A DNA stretch of 64,000 nucleotides from Thermohalobaculum sp039180675 (GCA_039180675.1 JBCDDC010000002.1:1-64000), one strand, 5' to 3'; counted from the first letter of the stretch, positions 16,721-25,139 are shown. A program made the numbers and translations. Notes: generated from the letters alone by a model not told the origin.

Positions 16721-17548
16721 ATGAGCGAGAGAACCATTCTGATTACCGGCTGTTCCTCGGGGATTGGCTATCACGCGGCGCATGCGCTGAAAGGGCTCGG
16801 CTGGCGGGTTTTCGCCTCATGCCGGCGGCAGGAGGATTGCGACCGGCTGATCGCCGAGGGGCTGGAGAGCCCCAGGATCGACTATCAGGACACCGATTGC
16901 ATCGCCGCTGGGCTCGCCGAGACGCTGGAGGCTGCGGGTGGCCGGCTCGACGCGCTCTTCAACAACGGCGCCTACGGTATTCCGGGCGCCTGCGAGGATT
17001 TCCCGACAGATGCCTTCCGCGAGCTGTTCGAGGCGAATTTCTTCGGCTGGCATGAGCTGACCCGTCGGGTGATCCCGGTGATGCGCACGCAAGGGCATGG
17101 GCGGATCATCCAGAACTCCTCGGTTCTTGGGTTCATCGCGCTCAAGATGCGCGCGCCCTATATCGCCTCGAAACACGCGCTGGAGGGGTATACCGACACG
17201 CTGCGGCTGGAGCTGCGCGACTCAGGCATCCACGTGATCCTGATCGAGCCGGGGCCGATCAAGACCGACATCCGCATCAAGTCGCAGCCGCATTACGAAC
17301 GCTGGATCAAGGGCAAGCCGAGCGTCTGGTCCGACTTCTACCGCGAGGAGGTTGAACCGCGGCTCTACGCAGGCACAGCACCCGCCGATTGGGGGGAGCT
17401 GCAATGCGATGCGGTGACGGCCAAGCTGATCCACGCGCTGGACAGCGCCCGCCCGCGGCCCAGATATTACGTTACGCAGCCGACCTATCTGGCCGGGGCG
17501 CTTAAGCGGATCCTGCCCACGCGCACGATCGACTATATCCTGCGCTAG
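16721..17548 (+). CDS. SDR family NAD(P)-dependent oxidoreductase
   Basis: 275 residues. Classical short-chain dehydrogenase: TILITGCSSGIGYHAA (TGxxxGIG cofactor loop), NNGAYG, QNSSVLGF (catalytic Ser) and YIASKHALEGYTDTLRLE (Tyr-xxx-Lys). The PGPIKTDI loop follows. Substrate is not defined. The frame is open 12 codons upstream; MSERTILITG is the usual start for the family. It heads a tightly spaced rightward run that includes the HIG1-like and PduO genes. Confidence 0.9.
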   Translation: MSERTILITGCSSGIGYHAAHALKGLGWRVFASCRRQEDCDRLIAEGLESPRIDYQDTDCIAAGLAETLEAAGGRLDALFNNGAYGIPGACEDFPTDAFRELFEANFFGWHELTRRVIPVMRTQGHGRIIQNSSVLGFIALKMRAPYIASKHALEGYTDTLRLELRDSGIHVILIEPGPIKTDIRIKSQPHYERWIKGKPSVWSDFYREEVEPRLYAGTAPADWGELQCDAVTAKLIHALDSARPRPRYYVTQPTYLAGALKRILPTRTIDYILR

Positions 17549-17566
17549 GGGATAGGGGAGAGCCAC

Positions 17567-17767
17567 ATGTCCGGAGTCTTGCTCGCGATTGCGGTGCTTT
17601 TCTGCCTTGTGACCTTGGCGGTGCTCGCGATCGGGGTGATCGGGTTCGGGACGGGGCGGGCCTCGGGCTCGACCTCCAACAAGATCATGCGGTACCGCAT
17701 TCTCTTTCAGTTCGTGGCGATCTGTTTCATCCTCGCCGCGGTGTTCGTGGCAAAGGGTGGAAGCTGA
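17567..17767 (+). CDS. HIG1-like twin-transmembrane protein
   Basis: 66 residues with two hydrophobic helices (about 4-28 and 44-61) joined by a polar loop containing NKIMRYRILFQ. This loop is close to the (Q/I)xxx(R/H)xRxxxQ signature of hypoxia-induced gene 1 proteins, which associate with cytochrome c oxidase in mitochondria and occur in alphaproteobacteria. A GGGGAGAG site precedes the start. It lies 18 bases after the SDR gene and 3 bases before pduO, so the three are likely co-transcribed. The assignment is from the loop motif only. Confidence 0.7.
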   Translation: MSGVLLAIAVLFCLVTLAVLAIGVIGFGTGRASGSTSNKIMRYRILFQFVAICFILAAVFVAKGGS

Positions 17768-17770
17768 GAG

Positions 17771-18343
17771 ATGGTCGTTCTGAACAAGATCTACACGCGT
17801 ACTGGAGACGCGGGCGACACGGCGCTGGGTGACGGCAGCCGGACTGCCAAGCATGCCGCGCGGGTGAGCGCCTATGGCACGGTCGACGAGGCCAATGCCT
17901 GTGTCGGGCTTGCGCGGCTCCATGCCGAGGGGGAGATGGACGAGGCGCTCAGCCGGATCCAGAACGACCTCTTCGATCTGGGCGCGGACCTCTGCCGCCC
18001 GAACATGGAGGCCGATGCCGAGGCGGAGTATCCGCCGCTGCGCATGGCGCCGAGCCAGGTCGACCGTCTGGAGGGCGAGATCGATGCGATGAACGCCGAT
18101 CTGGAGCCGCTGCGGAGCTTCGTTCTGCCGGGCGGCTCGCCACTTGCCGCCCATCTGCATCAGTGCCGCACGGTCTGCCGCCGGGCGGAGCGTCTGACGG
18201 TTCAGCTTTCGGCGACCGAGGGCGTGAACGAGGCGGCGATCAAGTATCTCAATCGCCTCTCCGATTGGTTCTTCGTCGCTTCGCGGGTTGCGAATGGCAA
18301 TGGCAAGGACGATGTGCTGTGGGTGCCGGGGGCTAATCGATAG
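17771..18343 (+). CDS. Cob(I)yrinic acid a,c-diamide adenosyltransferase, PduO type
   Basis: 190 residues. PduO-type ATP:cob(I)alamin adenosyltransferase, which makes adenosylcobalamin. Motifs: IYTRTGDAGDTALGDG (ATP loop), RVSAYGTVDEANACVGLAR, FVLPGGSP and the C-terminal LNRLSDWFFVASRVAN. Length is normal for the family. In Rhodobacterales the cofactor feeds methylmalonyl- and ethylmalonyl-CoA mutases, which agrees with the malyl-CoA lyase at 38438. It is 3 bases after the HIG1-like gene. Confidence 0.95.
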   Translation: MVVLNKIYTRTGDAGDTALGDGSRTAKHAARVSAYGTVDEANACVGLARLHAEGEMDEALSRIQNDLFDLGADLCRPNMEADAEAEYPPLRMAPSQVDRLEGEIDAMNADLEPLRSFVLPGGSPLAAHLHQCRTVCRRAERLTVQLSATEGVNEAAIKYLNRLSDWFFVASRVANGNGKDDVLWVPGANR

Positions 18344-18371
18344 GCCTCGGCGATTTCGCAGGAGGCCGCCC

Positions 18372-18824
18372 ATGTCCCGCCCCAAACTCATCGGCATCAA
18401 TCACGTCGCGCTCGAGGTCGGCGATATCGACGAGGCGCTGGAGTTCTACGGCCGGTTCTTCGAGTTCACGCTTCGCGGCAGATCCGAGTCGATGGCGTTC
18501 ATCGACCTGGGCGATCAGTTCCTCGCGCTCTCCAAGGCCAGCGAGATCACGCGCGATGCGGCGCGCCATTTCGGCCTCGTGGTCGATGATCGTGAGGGCC
18601 TGCGGGCGCGTCTCGAGGAGGCCGGAGTGGAAGTTGTCACCGAGAGGCGGCTTGATTTCATGGACCCCTGGGGCAACCGGGTCGAGATCGTGCCTTACGT
18701 GGATATCCAGTTCCTGAAAGACCGTGCCGTGCTGGGCAAGCTGGACGCCGATGATCTGCGCAAGACCGATGCCGCGAAGGCGGAGCTTGCCAATAAGGGT
18801 ATCACACCGCCAGCGGATGCGTGA
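18372..18824 (+). CDS. VOC family protein (glyoxalase-like)
   Basis: 150 residues. One vicinal-oxygen-chelate module pair: GINHVALEVGDIDEALEFYG (first metal His), FIDLGDQFLAL, HFGLVVDD and FMDPWGNRVEIV (last metal Glu). The last 30 residues are charged and helical. Small stand-alone VOC proteins act as lyases, isomerases or dioxygenases, and the substrate is unknown. An AGGAGG site lies just before the ATG at 18372. Confidence 0.88.
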   Translation: MSRPKLIGINHVALEVGDIDEALEFYGRFFEFTLRGRSESMAFIDLGDQFLALSKASEITRDAARHFGLVVDDREGLRARLEEAGVEVVTERRLDFMDPWGNRVEIVPYVDIQFLKDRAVLGKLDADDLRKTDAAKAELANKGITPPADA

Positions 18825-18887
18825 CTTCCCCGCAAGCTGCGATTCGGGGTAGGTGTCGGTGGTCTTGAGGACCATGGAGACCTGTGC

Positions 18888-19778
18888 TTGCGAACCTGCC
18901 TTCCCATCCTGCTGAGTGTCTGCCTGACCACTGCACCATCGCTTGCGGTCGAGCCTGAGATCTCTGCTAACCTTGTCCCAAAAGCGCGGCCTGTGGCGGC
19001 GGCGGAGGCGTATCTCGCGGCCAATCGGTGGGAGGTGGACCGGATCTGTGATGCGATCCGGGATGCCGCCGATCTTCATGGCCTGCCGCGGGACTACTTC
19101 ACCCGGCTGATCTGGAAGGAGAGCCGGTTCGACATCAAGGCGGTCTCGCCCGTCGGTGCGCAGGGCATTGCGCAGTTCATGCCCGCAACAGCGAAGGCGC
19201 GCGGGCTGGCGGATCCCTTCGACCCGGCGCAGGCGATCCCTGCGTCGGCGCATTACCTCGCCGATCTCAAGGCGCAGTTCGGCAATTGGGGGCTGGCGGC
19301 GGCAGCCTATAATGGCGGACCGGACCGGGTGTCGAAGTTTGTCAGAAAGCGCGGCGGCCTCCCCTATGAGACCCGCGACTACGTGCTCTCGATCACCTAT
19401 CGCCCGGCGGAGTGGTTCCGGGTGAGGGGCCGGGAGGTCGAACCGCGGCCCCTCGACGAGAAGCTCGCCTTCGACGAGGCCTGCCGACAGATCCCGATCG
19501 TGCAGACACGGGCCGTTCTCGCGGCCTCGGTGACGGAGCCCTGGACCGCGCAGCTTGCCGCCGGGATCACGCGCCGGGCTGCGCAGCAAGCATTGAGCCG
19601 GGCGCGGAAGCAGCATCGCAAGCTTATCGGTGGCAAGCCGACCGTCATCCGCCGGATCAAGACCGGGGGCGTGCGGCGCTATATCGCTGGAGTGGGCGTC
19701 GCGACGCGGAGCGAGGCGCGGCGGATCTGCGCGAGGGTTCAGCAGCGCCGCAGCCACTGCGTGGTCCGCCGGAACTGA
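18888..19778 (+). CDS. Lytic transglycosylase
   Basis: 296 residues from a TTG at 18888. The first residues form a short signal peptide (LPILLSVCLTTAPSLA). A soluble lytic transglycosylase domain spans about 60-170: FTRLIWKESRFDIKAVSPVG (catalytic Glu in the ESRF motif), GAQGIAQFMPATAKARG and AAAYNGGPDRV. The C-terminal 40 residues (RRYIAGVGVATRSEARRIC) look like a reduced SPOR-type peptidoglycan-binding unit. It would cleave peptidoglycan glycan strands in the periplasm. The nearby ATG at 18874 is out of frame, so the TTG start is the best choice; a GGAG lies 9 bases before it. Confidence 0.88.
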   Translation: MRTCLPILLSVCLTTAPSLAVEPEISANLVPKARPVAAAEAYLAANRWEVDRICDAIRDAADLHGLPRDYFTRLIWKESRFDIKAVSPVGAQGIAQFMPATAKARGLADPFDPAQAIPASAHYLADLKAQFGNWGLAAAAYNGGPDRVSKFVRKRGGLPYETRDYVLSITYRPAEWFRVRGREVEPRPLDEKLAFDEACRQIPIVQTRAVLAASVTEPWTAQLAAGITRRAAQQALSRARKQHRKLIGGKPTVIRRIKTGGVRRYIAGVGVATRSEARRICARVQQRRSHCVVRRN

Positions 19779-19784
19779 GCGTTT

Positions 19785-20924
19785 CTACCTTCCGAAGCTG
19801 ATAACGGTGCCGCCCGCGATCGTATGCACCAACCGCCATGGGCCGGAGCAGTCCAGCACGAGGAGATCGGCGCGGAGACCGGCCTCGATCTGCCCCCGGT
19901 CGCCAAGACCCATCGCATCGGCGGCGTTGCGGGAGATCAGGTCCCAGATCTCGCCGAACGGTTTCACGCCGCGCGCCACCAGCTGTTCCGCCGCGTTGAT
20001 CTGGCTCGGGTAATAATAGTCCGAGGCCAGCACCGTGCAGATCCCGTCGCGCACGGCGTCTTCTGCTGACAGCGCGCCCATATGGCTGCCGCCCCGGATC
20101 ACATTGGGGCCGCCCATGATCACCGGTTCCTCAGCGCTGCGCGCTTCTTCGGCGGCCTCAAGCTCCAGCGGAAACTCGCAGACCCGCGCGCCGAGATCGC
20201 GATATGCGCCGCGCTCGGCGCCTTTGCGGTCATCGTGAGAGAGGAGGATTGCCCCGGCATCGCGGGCAATCCGTGCGACCTCGCCGATTTTGGTCGAGAC
20301 ATCGGGCGCGCGTTCGCCGACCCGCGCCGCCTCGGCCAGATACGCCTCGGTCGTGACGCCCGCACGCTGCGCCCATTTCAGGAGCTTCCGCTCGCCCGCC
20401 GTGCCCATCATCTCCAACGTCGCGGTCGTGTGGTCGTTGAAGGCGAGTGATGGCGTAGGTTCTTTGTGGAGCCAGCCAGCTACGTCCTCGATGGCATCAT
20501 GGGCAAAGGTCTCCCAGCGGATCTGGACGCGATGGTCCGACATCAGGCGTGGGCGAAGGTCGGCGAGGCCCGCCATGAAGCGCCGGCCTGCGTCGAGGCT
20601 GCGGGCGCCCGGTTCCCACGAGATCGTCAGGCCGTGATAAGCGGTGGTGATGCCATTCGCCAGAAGCTGGCGGTCGACCGAGCCCATCGCGATGGGGAAT
20701 GCGATGTCGACTCCCGGCCTCGGATGGATCTCCAATTCGAACGCATCGCCATGCACATCCACGATGCCCGGCAGCACCGTGTAACCGCGGCAGTCGATCC
20801 GGGTGGTGTCACCCGCCTGGGTATCGACAATCTGTCCATCCGCGATGTTGACGTCTGCCGTCTCGAACGAGCCGTCGGGCCTCAGAACGCAGCCACCGGC
20901 GAGGCAGATTGGCGAGTTCATCAT
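19785..20924 (-). CDS. phnM: PhnM-type amidohydrolase (alkylphosphonate pathway)
   Basis: 379 residues. Alpha-D-ribose 1-methylphosphonate 5-triphosphate diphosphatase, which removes pyrophosphate before C-P lyase acts. Family marks: VLPGIVDVHGDAFE (metal ligands), LSHDD, GGPNVIRGGSHMG and LASDYYYPSQI. Length is as in PhnM. No other phn gene is in the window, so this copy is an orphan; it may serve a C-P lyase cluster elsewhere or another nucleotide substrate. It converges with the transglycosylase gene, leaving 6 bases between stop codons. An AAGGATCT site precedes two adjacent ATG codons; either may start. Confidence 0.88.
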   Translation of the reverse strand: MMNSPICLAGGCVLRPDGSFETADVNIADGQIVDTQAGDTTRIDCRGYTVLPGIVDVHGDAFELEIHPRPGVDIAFPIAMGSVDRQLLANGITTAYHGLTISWEPGARSLDAGRRFMAGLADLRPRLMSDHRVQIRWETFAHDAIEDVAGWLHKEPTPSLAFNDHTTATLEMMGTAGERKLLKWAQRAGVTTEAYLAEAARVGERAPDVSTKIGEVARIARDAGAILLSHDDRKGAERGAYRDLGARVCEFPLELEAAEEARSAEEPVIMGGPNVIRGGSHMGALSAEDAVRDGICTVLASDYYYPSQINAAEQLVARGVKPFGEIWDLISRNAADAMGLGDRGQIEAGLRADLLVLDCSGPWRLVHTIAGGTVISFGR

Positions 20925-21279
20925 AGATCCTTCGCGGCGACCGGTATCTTGGGCGAGAGAAGTGCAATCAGCGAATGCAGCGCCCGGATAGCCGGAAAGC
21001 CGACGCGGCGAAAGGCCCGCTCCGCGCCCTGCAATGTGTTATTTGACCTCTGGTCACGAATGTTGCGAATTTGGCAAACACGCGCTTCGGCGAGACAGGG
21101 TGTCTCAGGGGCATATTCGACACTTGATCTCGACTTGACGTGCACGTAAACCAATGCCAGCCAGAGTTGGCGATTCCCTGGTCTCCGCCGTCGTTTTTAT
21201 CGGAGTGCAGGCCGACCAACTCGTTAAGCAGAGTTTAGAACTCTGGGCCGAGAGCCCGTAACCAGATGGAGAAACGCCA
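20925..21279. other. Intergenic region between phnM and etfB
   Basis: A 355-base gap between two divergent genes, more AT-rich than the flanks. It should hold both promoters. The only structured site I can point to is the near-palindrome at 21135-21150; several open frames cross the gap but none has a ribosome site or family character. Confidence 0.6.
21135..21150. promoter_or_regulatory. Near-palindromic possible operator upstream of etfB
   Basis: TTGACGTGCACGTAAA is a 16-base palindrome with one mismatch, 130 bases before the etfB start. The shape TTnACG...CGTnAA resembles operators reported for MerR-type LiuR regulators of fatty-acid and branched-chain amino-acid breakdown in proteobacteria. 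This is a likeness only. Confidence 0.3.
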
Positions 21280-22041
21280 ATGAAGGTCCTGGTGCCGGTC
21301 AAGCGCGTGATCGATTACAACGTGAAGGTCCGCGTGAAGGCGGACAATTCCGGGGTCGACCTCGCCAACGTGAAGATGTCGATGAATCCGTTCGACGAGA
21401 TCGCCGTTGAAGAGGCGATCCGCATGAAAGAAGCGGGCAAGGTCGAGGAAATCGTCGCCGTCTCGATCGGCGTGAAGCAGGCGCAGGAGACGCTCCGCAC
21501 GGCGCTCGCCATGGGGGCCGACCGCGCGATCCTGATCGAAGCGGCCGACAATGTGGACACTGATATCGAGCCGCTGTCCGTCGCCAAACTGCTCGCCAAA
21601 GTGGTCGAGGAAGAGGCACCGGGCCTTGTGATCTGCGGCAAGCAGGCGATCGATAATGACATGAACGCAACCGGACAGATGCTGGCGGCGCTGCTGGGCT
21701 GGTCCCAGGCGACCTTCGCCTCGAAGGTTGAGGTTGAGGGCGACAGCGCGACCGTGACCCGCGAGGTCGATGGCGGCCTGCAGGTGATCAAGGTCAAGAT
21801 GCCGGCGATCGTCTCGGTCGACCTGCGTCTGAACGAACCGCGCTACGCGTCGCTGCCGAACATCATGAAGGCGAAGAAAAAGCCGCTCGATGTTAAGACG
21901 CCTGCGGATTACGGCGTGGATGTCGCGCCGCGGCTCAGCGTGCTCGAAACGGTCGAGCCGCCGGCCCGTAAGGCGGGTGTGAAGGTCGGCTCGGTCGACG
22001 AGCTGATCACGAAACTCAAAGACGAAGCGGGGGTGATCTGA
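21280..22041 (+). CDS. etfB: Electron transfer flavoprotein subunit beta
   Basis: 253 residues. The beta subunit holds AMP and pairs with the alpha subunit to carry electrons from acyl-CoA and other dehydrogenases to ETF:quinone oxidoreductase. Motifs: MKVLVPVKRVIDYNVKVRVK, MNPFDEIAVEEAIR, CGKQAIDNDMNATGQMLAALL (AMP-binding loop) and the signature VDLRLNEPRYASLPNIMKAK. A GGAG lies before the ATG. The stop overlaps the etfA start by one base (TGATG). Confidence 0.97.
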   Translation: MKVLVPVKRVIDYNVKVRVKADNSGVDLANVKMSMNPFDEIAVEEAIRMKEAGKVEEIVAVSIGVKQAQETLRTALAMGADRAILIEAADNVDTDIEPLSVAKLLAKVVEEEAPGLVICGKQAIDNDMNATGQMLAALLGWSQATFASKVEVEGDSATVTREVDGGLQVIKVKMPAIVSVDLRLNEPRYASLPNIMKAKKKPLDVKTPADYGVDVAPRLSVLETVEPPARKAGVKVGSVDELITKLKDEAGVI

Positions 22042-22970
22042 TGGCTGTTCTTCTTCTTGGTGAAGTCACCGGTGGCGAGCTGTCGATGGACGCCACCGCA
22101 AAAGCGGTTACCGGTGCGAAGGCGCTGGGCGACGTGACAATTCTCTGCGCTGGTGCGTCCGCCTCGGCCGCGGCCGAGCAGGCGGCGAAGATCGATGGTG
22201 TGTCCAAAGTGCTTTGCGCCGAAGATGGTTCGCTGGGTCATCGTCTGGCCGAATCCACTGCAAACCTGATCGTGAGCCTTGCGGGCGACTACAGCCACAT
22301 CGCGGCGCCTGCGACCACGGATGCCAAGAACATCATGCCCCGGGTCGCCGCGATGCTGGATGTGATGGTAATCTCCGAGGTGATCGAGGTGAAGGACGCA
22401 GACACTTTCGTGCGCCCGATCTACGCCGGCAACGCGATCCAGACCGTAAAATCGGCGGACGCGACCAAGGTGCTCACGATCCGGACCGCGACCTTCGACG
22501 CGGCGGGTGATGGCGGCTCGGCGCCTGTCGAGACCATCTCGGCGGCCGAGAACCCGGGTCTGTCCGAATGGGTCGAGGATAAGGTGGTCGAGAGCGACCG
22601 GCCGGAGCTGACCTCGGCCAAGGTCGTCATCTCCGGTGGCCGTGGCATGGGTTCGGAAGAGAACTTCGCACTGATCGAGAAGGTCGCCGACAAGCTCGGC
22701 GCCGCGACGGGCGCCTCGCGCGCTGCGGTCGACTCGGGCTACGCGCCGAACGACTGGCAGGTTGGCCAGACCGGCAAGGTGGTGGCGCCAGACCTCTACA
22801 TCGCGGTCGGCATCTCGGGTGCGATCCAGCACCTCGCGGGCATGAAGGACTCGAAGGTCATCGTCGCGATCAACAAGGACGAGGAAGCGCCGATCTTCCA
22901 GGTCGCCGATTACGGCCTGGTGGCGGATCTCTTCGACGCGCTGCCGAAGCTTGAAGAAGCGCTTGGCTGA
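22041..22970 (+). CDS. etfA: Electron transfer flavoprotein subunit alpha
   Basis: 309 residues. The alpha subunit binds FAD in its C-terminal domain: VISGGRGMGSEENF, ASRAAVDSGYAPNDWQVGQTGK and LYIAVGISGAIQHLAGMKDSK are the expected FAD motifs. The N-terminal domain (about 1-190) matches the beta subunit fold. It is translationally coupled to etfB and followed by a strong terminator, so etfBA forms a two-gene operon. The 3-hydroxybutyryl-CoA dehydrogenase gene a kilobase downstream fits a shared role in acyl-CoA oxidation. Confidence 0.97.
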   Translation: MAVLLLGEVTGGELSMDATAKAVTGAKALGDVTILCAGASASAAAEQAAKIDGVSKVLCAEDGSLGHRLAESTANLIVSLAGDYSHIAAPATTDAKNIMPRVAAMLDVMVISEVIEVKDADTFVRPIYAGNAIQTVKSADATKVLTIRTATFDAAGDGGSAPVETISAAENPGLSEWVEDKVVESDRPELTSAKVVISGGRGMGSEENFALIEKVADKLGAATGASRAAVDSGYAPNDWQVGQTGKVVAPDLYIAVGISGAIQHLAGMKDSKVIVAINKDEEAPIFQVADYGLVADLFDALPKLEEALG

Positions 22971-22977
22971 TAAGATC

Positions 22978-23004
22978 AAGGCCCGCCGCAGAGCGGGCCT
23001 TTTT
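22978..23004 (+). terminator. Rho-independent terminator after etfA
   Basis: Stem AAGGCCCGC/GCGGGCCTT at 22978-22986 and 22993-23001, loop CGCAGA, then a T run to 23004. It ends the etfBA operon. Confidence 0.9.
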
Positions 23005-23014
23005 CATACGAACC

Positions 23015-23425
23015 ATGCATATCAACCCGACACGCACGCAGCTTGAGAGCCTGAAACGTCTCGACCGGGAGGCTCCGCTCTCGATGCTCAACCTCGTGCG
23101 TCTGCGCGCCAAGGCGGAGTACCAGGATGGCCGGGAGGCGACGGGCGCCGAGGCCTACACCACCTATGGCCGCGAGAGCGGGAAGTTCTTCCAGAGCGTC
23201 GGCGGAGAGCTGATCTGGCGCGGCATGCCGCAGACCGTGCTGATCGGGCCGGAGGCCGAGCATTGGCATGTCGCCTTCATCGCCCGATACCCGACCGCCG
23301 CCGCATTCCTCGCCATGATCACCGATCCCGGCTACCAGGCGATCGTCTTCCACCGCGATGCCGGGGTCGAGGACAGCCGCCTCATCGCCATGGGCGAGCA
23401 AGATGCAGGTGGCGGTTTCGGCTGA
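23015..23425 (+). CDS. DUF1330-like protein
   Basis: 136 residues. Alpha/beta barrel-type small protein with PLSMLNLVRLRAKAEY, AYTTYGRESGKFFQSVGGELIWRG, and FIARYPTAAAFLAMITDPGYQ, the usual run of a DUF1330/EthD-like ferredoxin-fold domain. No active residues can be named. It starts only 10 bases after the etfA terminator and lacks a clear ribosome site. It precedes the potassium channel gene on the same strand. Confidence 0.75.
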   Translation: MHINPTRTQLESLKRLDREAPLSMLNLVRLRAKAEYQDGREATGAEAYTTYGRESGKFFQSVGGELIWRGMPQTVLIGPEAEHWHVAFIARYPTAAAFLAMITDPGYQAIVFHRDAGVEDSRLIAMGEQDAGGGFG

Positions 23426-23447
23426 GATCCAGTTGAGGAGTGTCCAG

Positions 23448-23879
23448 ATGACACGGAACACGCAACTCATGCTGGGCGCGCTTGTCACGATTATCGGGAT
23501 GATCCTGCATACCGGGATCCTTCTTGTTGGCCGCGAGATCCTCGAGGTTACGGCCCGCGCGCTGGAGACATCGCATTTCTGGATCTTCTGGTCGCTGACG
23601 ACGGTGGCCGTGGTGCTGGTCGTCCTGTTCGGACACATCATTCAGGTGACGCTGTGGGGCTGCTCACTTTTGTGGCTGAAGGCGATCGAGAACTTTGACG
23701 ATGCGATCTATTTCGCGCTCGTGACCACCACGACGCTCGGCTATGGGGATATCACACTTGGCCGTCAATATCGGATCTTCGGCGCGACGGGCGCGATCAG
23801 CGGTTTGGTCACCTTTGCGCTGTCGACGGCGTTTCTGGCGGAGAATCTCGAATATGAGTTGCCGCCGATCGCCGGTTGA
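23448..23879 (+). CDS. Two-helix potassium channel family protein
   Basis: 143 residues. Hydrophobic segments at about 8-28, 43-65 and 112-132 surround a pore loop containing TTTTLGYGDITL, the K+ selectivity filter. No cytoplasmic RCK or cyclic-nucleotide domain follows, so this is a minimal ion channel in the inner membrane. A TTGAGGAG site supports the ATG at 23448; the longer open frame starts inside the preceding gene. Confidence 0.9.
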   Translation: MTRNTQLMLGALVTIIGMILHTGILLVGREILEVTARALETSHFWIFWSLTTVAVVLVVLFGHIIQVTLWGCSLLWLKAIENFDDAIYFALVTTTTLGYGDITLGRQYRIFGATGAISGLVTFALSTAFLAENLEYELPPIAG

Positions 23880-23987
23880 GAGGGGAAATTTCGCAGGCGT
23901 CGCTTGCAATGAACCCTGTCAGGGCCATACTAGCGTGTCGCAGCGCACAAAAAGAGGCGCGACGGAATAGTCAGGGGATAGCTTGCG

Positions 23988-24863
23988 ATGAGCATTCGCA
24001 CGATCGGCGTTGTGGGCGCCGGCCAGATGGGCGCAGGGATTGCCCAGGTCTTCGCCCAGGCGGGTTATGAGGTTCATCTGAACGACGTCAACCCGGCCGC
24101 GCTCGAAGCCGCCCGTCAGCGCATTACCGAGAGCTATGAACGGCTTGTCTCGAAAGACCGCATGTCGCCTGACGAGCATGAGGCGGCGGTCAAGCGCATA
24201 AAACCCGAGGTGGATCTTAGCGCGCTGGGGCCGCTCGATCTGATCATCGAGGCGGCGACGGAGAATGAGCAGATCAAGCACAAGATCTTTGCAGATCTGA
24301 CGCCGCATCTGGGGGACCGGACGCTGCTCACCTCCAACACGTCGTCGATTTCCATCACGCGGCTCGCCTCGGCGACCGACCGGCCGGAGCGTTTCATGGG
24401 GTTTCACTTCATGAACCCGGTCCCTGTGATGCAGCTCGTCGAGCTGATCCGGGGCATCGCGACCGATGAGGAGACGTTCAAAACGCTGAAGGCGCTGGTC
24501 GACTCGATCGGCAAGACAGCGACGACGTCGGAGGATTTCCCCGCCTTCATCGTCAACCGTATTCTTCTGCCGATGATCAACGAGGCGATCTACACGCTTT
24601 ATGAAGGGGTCGGTACGGTGCAGGGCATCGACACGGCGATGAAGCTGGGCACCAACCACCCGATGGGGCCGCTGGAGCTTGCGGATTTCATCGGGCTCGA
24701 TGTCTGCCTCGCGATCATGAACGTCCTGCATGAGGGGCTGGCCGACACGAAGTACCGGCCCTGCCCGCTGCTGGTGAAGTATGTCGAGGCGGGCTGGCAC
24801 GGCCGCAAGACCGGGCGCGGTTTCTACGACTATCGTGGTGAGACACCTGTGCCGACCCGCTGA
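23988..24863 (+). CDS. 3-hydroxybutyryl-CoA dehydrogenase
   Basis: 291 residues, normal length. Catalyses NAD(P)-linked interconversion of 3-hydroxybutyryl-CoA and acetoacetyl-CoA. The N-terminal Rossmann loop is GVVGAGQMGAGIAQVFAQAG, the catalytic pair lies in GFHFMNPVPVMQLVELIRG (His and Glu), and the C-terminal helical domain has TNHPMGPLELADFIGLDV and the usual ending KTGRGFYDY. Role likely in fatty-acid oxidation or the ethylmalonyl-CoA/PHB cycle. Symbols hbdA, paaH and fadB2 are all used for this family, so none is assigned. Confidence 0.93.
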   Translation: MSIRTIGVVGAGQMGAGIAQVFAQAGYEVHLNDVNPAALEAARQRITESYERLVSKDRMSPDEHEAAVKRIKPEVDLSALGPLDLIIEAATENEQIKHKIFADLTPHLGDRTLLTSNTSSISITRLASATDRPERFMGFHFMNPVPVMQLVELIRGIATDEETFKTLKALVDSIGKTATTSEDFPAFIVNRILLPMINEAIYTLYEGVGTVQGIDTAMKLGTNHPMGPLELADFIGLDVCLAIMNVLHEGLADTKYRPCPLLVKYVEAGWHGRKTGRGFYDYRGETPVPTR

Positions 24864-24908
24864 TCGGGCCGGCACCGTTCGCAAGCGCTTTTTGCTGCAG
24901 TTGCCAGA

Positions 24909-25139
24909 TCAGGCGATCTTGCCGATCACGGCGTTCTTGGTGTCGTCCGTCTTCTTCTGAACCGACGAAGCCAGGGTTTCAGCCTGATTGAACCGGCTCA
25001 TCAGATCCTGGATCTCGAAGTTGCCGAGCTTGTCCTCGGCGCCGGTCTGCACGGTCGTGCGGAAGGTCGGGCCCGCACCCTGGGCATCGTCGAGATCGGA
25101 GTCGGCAATCTGCTCGGGGGTGTGTTTGTTCTCGGTCAT
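24909..25139 (-). CDS. Short peptide with leader-like LDDAQGAG motif
   Basis: 76 residues. An AAAGGAAGAACG ribosome site sits right before the ATG at 25139, which is strong support for translation; the open frame upstream has no such support. The N-terminal part, EQIADSDLDDAQGAG (residues 9-23), is like the leader of ribosomally made peptides: an acidic helix with a conserved Leu-Asp and a Gly-Ala-Gly end. The part after it (residues 24-76) is polar and helical with two Arg and several Lys. The same motif, D-x-x-x-LD-x-A-x-GAG, occurs in the peptide at 48540. No modifying enzyme is next to this copy. Function unknown. Confidence 0.65.
   Translation of the reverse strand: MTENKHTPEQIADSDLDDAQGAGPTFRTTVQTGAEDKLGNFEIQDLMSRFNQAETLASSVQKKTDDTKNAVIGKIA

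Noticed and set aside
20968..21219. 83-codon open frame on the minus strand before etfB
   Set aside because: Lies in the promoter gap, lacks a ribosome site and is rich in residues typical of random translation (Cys, Arg, Ser, His).
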